This document shows, one piece after another, positions 1-5,040 of a stretch of DNA of 5,534 nt (positions are counted from its first letter, which is position 1; each line of letters opens with the position of its first letter). The DNA comes from Candidatus Rifleibacteriota bacterium (lineage in GTDB: Bacteria; Riflebacteria; Ozemobacteria; Ozemobacterales; Ozemobacteraceae), in the NCBI GenBank assembly GCA_017526725.1, contig JAFXRA010000279.1, positions 1-5,534 on the forward strand. The letters run 5' to 3'. The notes under the pieces were generated by a model. That model was given only the letters and a program-made list of their open reading frames with translations, had not been told where the DNA came from and did no database searches. A program made the translations under genes and the position numbers.

Positions 1-83
1 CTTTTGCCTATTGGGGGAGCATCTTTTATATCAACACCAAATTTTTGAAAGTAATATATCTGAGACAAGAGAAGTCTACACAT
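1..83 (-). CDS. Possible 5' end of an unidentified gene, cut by the left edge
   Basis: Read on the minus strand from an ATG at 83-81, an open frame runs off the left edge. It encodes a peptide starting MCRLLLSQIYYFQKF and continuing GVDIKDAPPIGK. The codons toward the edge (GGT GTT GAT ATA AAA GAT GCT) have the purine-first, A/T-ending pattern of the other genes here, which is the main support. Against it, there is no Shine-Dalgarno sequence before this ATG or before the in-frame TTG at 68-66, an in-frame TGA lies just upstream at 89-87, and all three plus-strand frames are also open across positions 1-47 or more. I recognise no family in so short a piece. It could be a genuine gene start, a decayed fragment or chance. 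Confidence 0.3.
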   Translation of the reverse strand, partial: MCRLLLSQIYYFQKFGVDIKDAPPIGK

Positions 84-142
84 TTGTCATAATAAGTATA
101 GCGTATGGGCTTTAGCCCTGAAAGCTATACGTTTATGACAAA
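83..142. repeat. Long near-perfect palindrome (60-nt hairpin)
   Basis: Three nested inverted arms are visible: TTTGTCATAA (83-92) with TTATGACAAA (133-142), GTATAGC (96-102) with GCTATAC (124-130), and GGGC (107-110) with GCCC (115-118) around a TTTA loop. Only a small internal loop (93-95 against 131-132) and an asymmetric one near the tip interrupt the pairing. There is no adjacent T-run, so it is not a standard terminator. GGGCTTTAGCCC tips resemble dispersed palindromic (REP-like) elements in other bacteria, which is an inference from memory. A structured RNA element is the alternative. Confidence 0.75.
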
Positions 143-320
143 GGGTGGACTCCAAACTGTTGTAAGGTGAATAATTAGAGTTGAGAGTTTCTAAGGGGTT
201 ACTCTATCTCGGTCACCACCCCTTTTATTCCCCTCCTCAAGGAGGGGCTTTAGGAGAAAGCCTCCTCATGTTAAATAAAAGCCACGGACAGTTTGTTGTG
301 ATAAGACTGACGTCCCCCTT
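141..320. other. Putative structured-RNA domain closed by long-range pairing
   Basis: AAGGGTGGAC (141-150) can pair with GTCCCCCTT (312-320) as 9 base pairs with T146 bulged. Just inside, CAAACTGT (153-160) pairs perfectly with ACAGTTTG (288-295). The enclosed part offers GGTGA/TCACC (166-170, 213-217), TAGAGT/ACTCTA (176-181, 201-206) and GC-rich hairpins. An alternative AAGGGGT/ACCCCTT pairing (193-199, 218-224) competes with these. The architecture is what a structured RNA of about 180 nt would show, but it lacks the hallmark sequences I would expect for RNase P RNA, tmRNA, SRP RNA or a group II intron domain V. Chance pairing among repeated G/C blocks is a real alternative, and the strand is unknown. 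Confidence 0.3.
230..267. repeat. Two overlapping, mutually exclusive GC-rich hairpins
   Basis: CCCCTCC (230-236) pairs perfectly with GGAGGGG (241-247) around a TCAA loop. The same 3' arm can instead form a second hairpin: 242-251 pairs with 257-267 (GGCTTT with AAAGCC, then GAGG with CCTC past a bulged T263), with loop AGGAG. Both cannot form at once. The block with the preceding CCACCCC resembles the CCACCCC/CCCCTCC-type repeats scattered between genes in many bacterial genomes. In minus-strand translation 240-199 it reads LRRGIKGVVTEIE, a string typical of false ORFs called in such repeats (recalled, not searched). Confidence 0.55.
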
Positions 321-348
321 AGTATATTGATATTGCCAATAGACAAAT

Positions 349-376
349 AACTGACAACCGTTAACCGATAACCGAT
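349..376. repeat. Period-7 tandem repeat (AACCGAT), four units
   Basis: Four consecutive heptamers read AACTGAC, AACCGTT, AACCGAT and AACCGAT (349-355, 356-362, 363-369, 370-376). The last two are identical and the first two are diverged. The array ends 7 nt before the stop codon of the transglutaminase-like gene (stop at 386-384). It lies in non-coding DNA, so it is a simple repeat, probably prone to slippage. No function is evident. Confidence 0.75.
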
Positions 377-383
377 AAGAGTT

Positions 384-1685
384 TTATCTTCCTATTGGCA
401 TAATACCAGCTGCACGGCAGGCATTTATATTAACTACAAAAGTTTCATCTTCTGGAGCTTCTTTAAATTCTCTTTTAGCTTCTTTTAAAGCATCGTTAAA
501 AGATATACCCTTAGTACCCATCATAGTAGTTTCTAAGTAATAAGTATTCTTAGGTTCACCCTTTTTATTTGTTTCTTGTCCATTTACAGCTAAAAATGCA
601 TGTCCGGGAACCAATATTATGCTTACATCAAGTCCTATTCTTTTATAAAATGATGCCAGCATACATGTTCCATCAATACAATTAGCCTGATTGTTATCTA
701 TAACCTGCTCAAAAAATCTTACATATTGAGCAAATATCTTTTCACTTGCATTGCTAGAACCAGTAATATCACTATAACGAGTTCCTTTAGCAGCAAAATA
801 GTTCCAAATCCATTCCATTTGATTCAGAACATCTTTATCAGATTCGCCTTGATATCCAAAAAAGGTAATCTTTCTTGCCTTTTTATCTTTATCTATTATT
901 TCATTTAATATTTTATCAATTCTTGGGTGGTCTTCATTTACATAACAGGAGAACAAAGTTGAAAAGTCTGTATATTCGCCTTTGTCATCAGTCATACCTA
1001 AGAATGCTTCATTCACAGAACGATAGGTAATTGTTTTATTAACTCTATTCTTAACAACTCCGTTTACTTCAAGAACTGCAGAAAAATTAATAAAACCTGG
1101 CTTATCTGCATTCAATAGAGCATCTCTTTTCCATTTTATCCAGGGAGAATAAATCTGCTCATCTTTTTCTGTCATATCATGTTCACTTATGCACTGTTCC
1201 ATAAATTGATTAGGTTCAACAGTAACCTTAACATGAGCTTTTTCATCTTCTATATAGAAATGAATAAGTGGTTCTTCAGATAATTCCTTATTCATTTGAG
1301 CAAATAGAATAAAAGAAGGATATATTCCATCAGAAAGGACTTCGTCTAAAAACATATCATAGTTCTTTATATCTATTTCTTTGGCTTCATCCTCACTATC
1401 ATCGTCGTCGTCTTCTTCATCATCTTTGTTAGTTTTCTTGGAAACGTCAACAATACATGATCCGCTAGAGTTGCCTTTTTCAGAGTCTTCTTCTTCTTCT
1501 AATTCTTCATCATCATCACAATCTTCGTCGCAATCAGATGTATTACATTTCTGAGGTTCATTTTTTGTTTTTTCAATTTTAGTTTTATCAGTTTTCTTTT
1601 CTTTTGCAGAAGAAGGGGTATTAATAAAAACATTCAAAAAGAACATGAGTGATAAAATAATAAAAAGATGCAGAGACTTTTTCAT
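384..1685 (-). CDS. Secreted transglutaminase-like (papain-fold) protein with a charged linker
   Basis: This 433-residue protein starts with a signal peptide (KK, hydrophobic residues 5-21, likely cleavage after Ser-Ser-Ala27), so it should act outside the cytoplasm. Residues 28-46 are Lys-rich. Residues 51-100 are overwhelmingly Asp/Glu with Cys at 47, 52, 56 and 77. A probable beta-sandwich (about 140-225) and a helical stretch precede the catalytic-type core: NCIDGT with Cys336, PGHAFLAV with His362 and YYLETT with Glu385. The spacing and order fit the Cys-His-Asp/Glu triad of transglutaminase-like proteins, including the widespread bacterial group with QANC-DG, PGH and LETT motifs (recalled). 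Activity could be proteolysis, amide hydrolysis or cross-linking; the substrate is unknown. The ATG at 1685 has AAGG 7 nt upstream. It lies 82 nt downstream of the HAD hydrolase gene and may share its transcript or use a weak promoter at about 1726-1731. Confidence 0.8.
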   Translation of the reverse strand: MKKSLHLFIILSLMFFLNVFINTPSSAKEKKTDKTKIEKTKNEPQKCNTSDCDEDCDDDEELEEEEDSEKGNSSGSCIVDVSKKTNKDDEEDDDDDSEDEAKEIDIKNYDMFLDEVLSDGIYPSFILFAQMNKELSEEPLIHFYIEDEKAHVKVTVEPNQFMEQCISEHDMTEKDEQIYSPWIKWKRDALLNADKPGFINFSAVLEVNGVVKNRVNKTITYRSVNEAFLGMTDDKGEYTDFSTLFSCYVNEDHPRIDKILNEIIDKDKKARKITFFGYQGESDKDVLNQMEWIWNYFAAKGTRYSDITGSSNASEKIFAQYVRFFEQVIDNNQANCIDGTCMLASFYKRIGLDVSIILVPGHAFLAVNGQETNKKGEPKNTYYLETTMMGTKGISFNDALKEAKREFKEAPEDETFVVNINACRAAGIMPIGR

Positions 1686-1725
1686 ATATAAACCTTAATT
1701 TTGAGATAATATAATTTTGCGATGT

Positions 1726-1753
1726 ATTATATTGAAAAAAAGAGAAAAAAGAA
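1726..1753 (-). promoter_or_regulatory. Weak candidate promoter for the transglutaminase-like gene
   Basis: Read on the minus strand, a perfect TATAAT -10 hexamer lies at 1731-1726. It sits 40 nt before the ATG. The -35 position at the usual spacing reads only TTCTTT, a poor match. In AT-rich DNA such a -10 is expected by chance, so read-through from the upstream HAD gene is equally plausible. Confidence 0.25.
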
Positions 1754-1767
1754 AGAGTAAATATAAA

Positions 1768-2364
1768 TTAAAATACTTTATATTGAGGGTGATTTACTAT
1801 TGTTAACATACCGACTTTATCACCTATAGAATCACCATAGCCATAGGTTTCATCATAAGTATCCAAATCTGGAACAGATTCATTAATCCTGTCTATTTTT
1901 TCAGGACCCCAGCAGTTACGAGAGGCAAACCAGCCAGTAAGCTTACCATCGACAACTTCTAACTCTGTAGCTATTACACCAATATTATATTTTTGAGCAA
2001 AATACTTTAAATATTTCGTAAAGGAAGCAGAAACAATATAAACCTTGTGACCATTTTCTAAGTGCCATTTAATTTTATTTATAGCATTTGGTCTTACTAT
2101 ATTGTCTACTTTTTCATTGATGAAATTTTTGCATAGTTCATCAAACTTTTTTTCATCCATACCTCTGAAAAATGTATTGGTAATAGACTGTTTTGCCGTT
2201 TCATTATCGCAAAACTTAAATGCATAGGAAAAAAGAATGGGGAGAATATTCATTGCCTTACCAATAACGCCTTTCCAACCAAAGCAATAAAGTAAAAATT
2301 GGAAATAACTATCGGTAGTTGTTATTGTTCCGTCAAAATCAAAAAAAGCAATGCCCTTAGCCAT
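1768..2364 (-). CDS. HAD-superfamily subfamily IB hydrolase (phosphoserine-phosphatase-like)
   Basis: This 198-residue cytoplasmic protein has all four HAD motifs: DFDGT with nucleophile Asp9 and acid/base Asp11 (motif I), VSAS with Ser112 (motif II), Lys156 in CWGPEKI (motif III), and GDSIGD with Asp178 and Asp182 binding Mg2+ (motif IV). The helical, hydrophobic cap at about 20-90 is placed as in the C1-capped IB group that includes SerB. The ending NHPQYKVF matches the usual ending of the TIGR01490-type family, so it is full length. Members dephosphorylate small phosphorylated metabolites or phospholipid intermediates; the substrate here cannot be read. The start is the ATG at 2364, with AGGG about 10 nt upstream. 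It follows the disordered-protein gene by 15 nt and is almost certainly co-transcribed with it. Confidence 0.88.
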   Translation of the reverse strand: MAKGIAFFDFDGTITTTDSYFQFLLYCFGWKGVIGKAMNILPILFSYAFKFCDNETAKQSITNTFFRGMDEKKFDELCKNFINEKVDNIVRPNAINKIKWHLENGHKVYIVSASFTKYLKYFAQKYNIGVIATELEVVDGKLTGWFASRNCWGPEKIDRINESVPDLDTYDETYGYGDSIGDKVGMLTIVNHPQYKVF

Positions 2365-2379
2365 TAAAAGAAAACCCTA

Positions 2380-3297
2380 CTACCCTATAACATTAAAATT
2401 AGATGGAGAAAATTGGCTTACAGCACCACTTATAAAACCATACAATCTTTTTGCCTGCTGGCCTAGAAATCTATTAAAAAACTGGGTATTCAAATCAGTT
2501 TCTGGAGTTTCATCAGGACCAGGAATCATATAGGCAGGTGTATTTGTTACTTCGGAAGGAGCATTTGAATTTTCTACTCTATTTACTGTTTCATTACTAG
2601 CTGTTGCAAGATTATTAGCAGTAGAATTTATTTCTAATGTTGAGCCATCAGTAACAACACTTTCTAAGCCATTCCTTTGGAAAAATGAATTCTGATTCGG
2701 AATATAACTGCGTTCTGCCCTCTGAAAATCGGCTTTTGGATTAGCCTTAACGCTTTCATTCTGATTAGCATCACTGGCTGGAATATCAGAAGAAATTTGA
2801 TCTATTCCAACAAATTGCTGAGTTGGATGAAGAACATTTCCAACATTTCCATTCATTCCGGATTCTGCAGATACAGCTGAAGCAGGATGACTTACCAGAG
2901 ACTCAGCCTGAGAAGCTCTAACTATTTGTTGAGGTTCTGCTACATGAGTTTCTGACAATAATGGATTAGTATCATTTGGTGGCAATATGCTCTGAGCGCC
3001 AGCACTCCCGATTCCGCCTGTTGAAAGCATAGGTCGAATTCCAGGAACAGTAGTAGAACTACCGGCATTTTCAGCAACCGGAGCAGCTAATACTGCAGCA
3101 GATGGAGCAGCATAAGTTATTCTTGAATCATTATTAGGTACATAATTATCTTGCTTTATGTATAAATCAAGAGGAGTCGCCTGAGGTTCACTGACCACAG
3201 GAAGATTATGTACCTGACTCTTAAGATGGGTAGGTACAGCATTAAAATAATCTATCTGGTATGAATACCTGATTCCCTTGATTGTTGAATTTTCCAT
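2380..3297 (-). CDS. Large intrinsically disordered protein of unknown function
   Basis: I recognise no family in this 305-residue protein. It has no signal peptide and no membrane segment. The first 50 residues (STIKGIRYSYQIDYF and following) and the last 35 or so (FFNRFLGQQAKRLYGFISG region) look foldable, the C-terminal part as an amphipathic helix. Between them, residues 60-260 are rich in Ala, Ser, Asn, Pro, Gln and Thr, with little hydrophobic content and no exact internal repeat. The pattern of short ordered ends and a long flexible middle suggests a scaffold, adaptor or secretion-type substrate, which is inference only. The start at 3297 is preferred because the next Met is about 90 residues in. 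It has no Shine-Dalgarno sequence, but a strong promoter abuts the ATG. It leads a probable operon with the HAD hydrolase gene. Confidence 0.8.
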   Translation of the reverse strand: MENSTIKGIRYSYQIDYFNAVPTHLKSQVHNLPVVSEPQATPLDLYIKQDNYVPNNDSRITYAAPSAAVLAAPVAENAGSSTTVPGIRPMLSTGGIGSAGAQSILPPNDTNPLLSETHVAEPQQIVRASQAESLVSHPASAVSAESGMNGNVGNVLHPTQQFVGIDQISSDIPASDANQNESVKANPKADFQRAERSYIPNQNSFFQRNGLESVVTDGSTLEINSTANNLATASNETVNRVENSNAPSEVTNTPAYMIPGPDETPETDLNTQFFNRFLGQQAKRLYGFISGAVSQFSPSNFNVIG

Positions 3298-3303
3298 ATC
3301 TTA

Positions 3304-3332
3304 ATTATAACACCATTTCAAATATCTGTCTA
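3304..3332 (-). promoter_or_regulatory. Near-consensus extended -10 promoter, predicted leaderless
   Basis: On the minus strand, TAGACA (3332-3327, five of six matches to the -35 consensus) is followed by exactly 17 nt and a perfect TATAAT (3309-3304). TG and one base precede the -10, making it an extended -10. The hexamer ends 6 nt before the ATG at 3297-3295. With normal start-site spacing, transcription would begin at or next to the A of the start codon. No Shine-Dalgarno sequence is present, which fits a leaderless mRNA. Confidence 0.65.
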
Positions 3333-3450
3333 ATTTTGTTATCAGAATAATATATAGATTATTTACAGATAAGCAAGTCAGAAGATTATAGTTAAATATT
3401 GTATCTTTAAATAAATTGGTATAAACTAAATTAATACAATTTTTAAAGCA

Positions 3451-3457
3451 AGAAGGG
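3451..3457 (+). promoter_or_regulatory. Shine-Dalgarno site of the ankyrin gene
   Basis: AGAAGGG ends 5 nt before the ATG at 3463, a good match at a normal distance, and it fixes this start. Confidence 0.75.
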
Positions 3458-3462
3458 AAATT

Positions 3463-4197
3463 ATGGCTAATACAAACTCAAATAATGGTTCTGCAGTTGA
3501 ATTATTAAAGAAAAGACTATCTGAAGGAATGGATCCCAATATGATAATAGCTGGACCCCAGCCAATATTAAGTCTTGCCATAGAATTGAGAGCCACATCA
3601 GATATAATAATCGCTTTATTAAATGCTGGTGCTAATCCTAATACAAAAGGCTTTAACGATCTACCACCCCTTACTCATCTTTTAATAAATTATGATAATC
3701 ATAATCCAGAAACAGTTGAGTTAGTTAAAGCTCTGCTTAATAGTGGGGCAAATCCGAATCTTGCAATAAAAAATCCTAATCCTACTTTTGATGGTTACAC
3801 TCCTTTATTTGTTGCGATTACCACAACTAATCCCAACATTGAAATCATTAAACTTCTGCTAGAAAAAGGCGCTAATCCAAATGCCTCATTCAGAGGAACC
3901 AATATATTGATGAATATAGTTTCAAATCATACTAATGCAGAAATATTAAAACTTATGATTAAACATGGAGCCGACATCAATGCCAGAGATCCAAACGGTT
4001 TAACTCCATTAATGTATGCTACTTATAATAAAGATAAACCTGAATTAATGGTAACTGCATTGCTTGATAACGGTGCTAATCCGCAGTTAACAGACAACAG
4101 AGGTCATAATGCTTCTGACTATATAAGCAATTGTTTGAACTTAAGCAGTGAACAAAAAGTTTTGCTTTCGTTAAAATGTGCAAAATATCAAAAGTAA
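3463..4197 (+). CDS. Cytoplasmic ankyrin-repeat protein
   Basis: This 244-residue protein has no signal peptide or membrane segment and is made almost wholly of ankyrin repeats. The repeat ends are plain: GANPNTKG (56-63), GANPNLAI (95-102), GANPNASF (136-143), GADINARD (169-176) and GANPQLTD (204-211), with a diverged EGMDPN at 21-26. TPL-type starts appear at 113-115 and 181-183. Ankyrin repeats bind proteins, so it is probably a binding adaptor or inhibitor. Partner and effect cannot be read, and no enzymatic domain is fused. Two loops between repeats are longer than the canonical 33-residue spacing. It diverges from the disordered-protein gene, sharing a 165-nt upstream region, and ends at a strong terminator, so it is probably a single-gene unit. 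A weak promoter candidate is TATAAA at 3420-3425. Confidence 0.9.
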   Translation: MANTNSNNGSAVELLKKRLSEGMDPNMIIAGPQPILSLAIELRATSDIIIALLNAGANPNTKGFNDLPPLTHLLINYDNHNPETVELVKALLNSGANPNLAIKNPNPTFDGYTPLFVAITTTNPNIEIIKLLLEKGANPNASFRGTNILMNIVSNHTNAEILKLMIKHGADINARDPNGLTPLMYATYNKDKPELMVTALLDNGANPQLTDNRGHNASDYISNCLNLSSEQKVLLSLKCAKYQK

Positions 4198-4200
4198 TAT

Positions 4201-4238
4201 AAAAAAAGAGGGTTTTCATGAATCCCTCTTTTTTTTTT
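4201..4238 (+). terminator. Intrinsic terminator after the ankyrin gene
   Basis: GAGGG (4208-4212) pairs with CCCTC (4224-4228), and an A-run (4201-4207) can extend the stem into the ten T residues at 4229-4238. The hairpin starts 4 nt after the stop codon. The A-run on the other side means it could also terminate minus-strand transcription. Confidence 0.9.
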
Positions 4239-4307
4239 CAAAAAATAAAAAAATATCTAAAGTCTAAACTTTTTTTGCCGATATCTTACATATAAAGATA
4301 AAAAGAA

Positions 4308-4313
4308 AAGGGA
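4308..4313 (+). promoter_or_regulatory. Shine-Dalgarno site of the lipoprotein gene
   Basis: AAGGGA sits about 5 nt before the ATG at 4319. A TATAAA at 4291-4296 could be the -10 of its promoter, but no good -35 is placed for it. Confidence 0.65.
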
Positions 4314-4318
4314 AAATT

Positions 4319-4924
4319 ATGGCAAAAAGGAAGCAAACAAAAATACGTTCTTTCTTTAGATTTGTTGGAAGTCTAATCGCAGCTAGTTTTTTAACAATAA
4401 TGCTGTCAGGCTGTTCCGATGAAAAAGTTAATCCTCTAGGAACAGAGAAATTGAATGGTGAAGCACCCAAAGAAGAAGCCTATGCCGTTCAAATGGATTG
4501 CAGCGGGTTATACAACGGCGTCTATTTGCCTCAAAAAAAGAAAGACGTCTCACAACTCTACCCTCTAAGATTTACCGGTAAATGGAAACAGATTCCCAAC
4601 GGCAACACCAATAACTGGTATATGGCGACAACTGACGAAGTAGGTGCAAGAGTCGATTTATGTGCAACAATGACCAGATGCGTGTTTGATTTCTGGGATT
4701 ATGAATTTTATGATAACCCAGGAACTATTCAATTATTACTGGATAATAGAGTTGTTGGAACATATAACCTGGCTAGAATGAACTCAAACGGCTATAAGAT
4801 TCTTGATTATGTTGTTGCAACTCAGAAGAATACGGTTGCGACTGCATCGGTTGTTCTATTATCAGGCCGAATGGTTTTAACAGGAGTTCAATTAAATGTC
4901 TTTAATCCCAACTGGCCTTATTAA
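4319..4924 (+). CDS. Outer-membrane-type lipoprotein with a beta-rich domain of unknown function
   Basis: The N-terminus is a lipoprotein signal: basic residues (KRKQTKIR), a hydrophobic stretch at 15-28 and the lipobox LSGC, with Cys32 the lipid-carrying residue after cleavage. Ser33 follows the Cys, so an E. coli-like sorting rule would send it to the outer membrane (inference). After a flexible charged linker (33-55), residues 58-201 alternate hydrophobic strands with turns and are rich in aromatics (W89, W100, FDFWDYEFYD at 123-132, W199). This suggests a jelly-roll or similar beta-sandwich, possibly ligand-binding. Cys61, Cys115 and Cys121 could allow one disulfide. I recognise no family and no catalytic motif. 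It is monocistronic in appearance, between two hairpin terminators. Confidence 0.85.
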   Translation: MAKRKQTKIRSFFRFVGSLIAASFLTIMLSGCSDEKVNPLGTEKLNGEAPKEEAYAVQMDCSGLYNGVYLPQKKKDVSQLYPLRFTGKWKQIPNGNTNNWYMATTDEVGARVDLCATMTRCVFDFWDYEFYDNPGTIQLLLDNRVVGTYNLARMNSNGYKILDYVVATQKNTVATASVVLLSGRMVLTGVQLNVFNPNWPY

Positions 4925-4957
4925 AACCTCAACTAATCATATTTGAAACAGTAAAAC

Positions 4958-4987
4958 AGCAAGTTTCTCATTAAAGAGAAACTTGCT
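4958..4987 (+). terminator. Perfect 12-bp hairpin after the lipoprotein gene
   Basis: AGCAAGTTTCTC (4958-4969) pairs perfectly with GAGAAACTTGCT (4976-4987) around ATTAAA. Only a short T-rich stretch (AATTCTTT) follows instead of a clean U-tract, so termination may be partial. A second small hairpin (AATTC/GAATT, 4988-5001) follows at once. Confidence 0.65.
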
Positions 4988-5012
4988 AATTCTTTAGAAT
5001 TCATAATATAAT
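4983..5012 (+). promoter_or_regulatory. Candidate promoter of the CNNM gene, overlapping the terminator hairpin
   Basis: TTGCTA (4983-4988, four of six matches) is followed by 18 nt and a perfect TATAAT (5007-5012). Transcription would begin near 5019, giving a leader of about 22 nt that carries the AAGGAG site. The -35 lies in the 3' arm of the upstream terminator hairpin. Confidence 0.45.
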
Positions 5013-5021
5013 TGGCTTCAT

Positions 5022-5027
5022 AAGGAG
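5022..5027 (+). promoter_or_regulatory. Shine-Dalgarno site of the CNNM gene, unusually far from the ATG
   Basis: AAGGAG is a full-strength site, but 13 nt separate it from the ATG at 5041, more than the usual 5-9. No alternative ATG, GTG or TTG lies in frame between them. The spacer holds a run of seven T residues (5029-5035). Confidence 0.6.
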
Positions 5028-5040
5028 CTTTTTTTATTTA

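Larger units (their letters stand above)
84..383. other. Gene-free, repeat- and palindrome-rich intergenic segment
   Basis: No frame on either strand gives a credible protein. The longest ATG frame, plus strand 105-170, is 21 codons with no ribosome binding site. The segment holds the long hairpin at 83-142, long-range complementary arms (141-150 with 312-320; 153-160 with 288-295), nested arms (166-170 with 213-217; 176-181 with 201-206), two GC-rich hairpins between 230 and 267, and a 7-bp tandem repeat at 349-376. Its G/C-rich blocks contrast with the AT-rich genes. It lies downstream of the transglutaminase-like gene, so it may be that gene's 3' untranslated region, a dispersed repeat cluster or a non-coding RNA. 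No clear intrinsic terminator with a U-tract is visible for the minus strand. Confidence 0.7.

Noticed and set aside
83..142. Hairpin as an intrinsic terminator or insertion-sequence end
   Set aside because: There is no U-tract on either side, no target duplication and no transposase nearby.
105..170. 21-codon plus-strand ORF beginning MGFSPESY
   Set aside because: It has no ribosome binding site, starts inside the long hairpin and spans pairing arms; its length is within chance expectation.
726..908. 60-codon plus-strand ORF
   Set aside because: It lies entirely antisense inside the transglutaminase-like gene, with no family features.
1686..1767. T-rich stretch after the HAD gene (minus strand) as a terminator
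   Set aside because: No convincing stem precedes the T-rich run, so read-through into the next gene is as likely.
2351..2533. 60-codon plus-strand ORF
   Set aside because: It is antisense across the junction of the HAD and disordered-protein genes and is a shadow frame.
4259..4276. Small AAAGT/ACTTT hairpin followed by T residues
   Set aside because: A 5-bp A/T-rich stem is too weak to call a second terminator.
4264..4470. 68-codon minus-strand ORF with a hydrophobic tail
   Set aside because: It overlaps the lipoprotein signal region on the opposite strand; the lipobox and Shine-Dalgarno sequence support the plus-strand gene instead.
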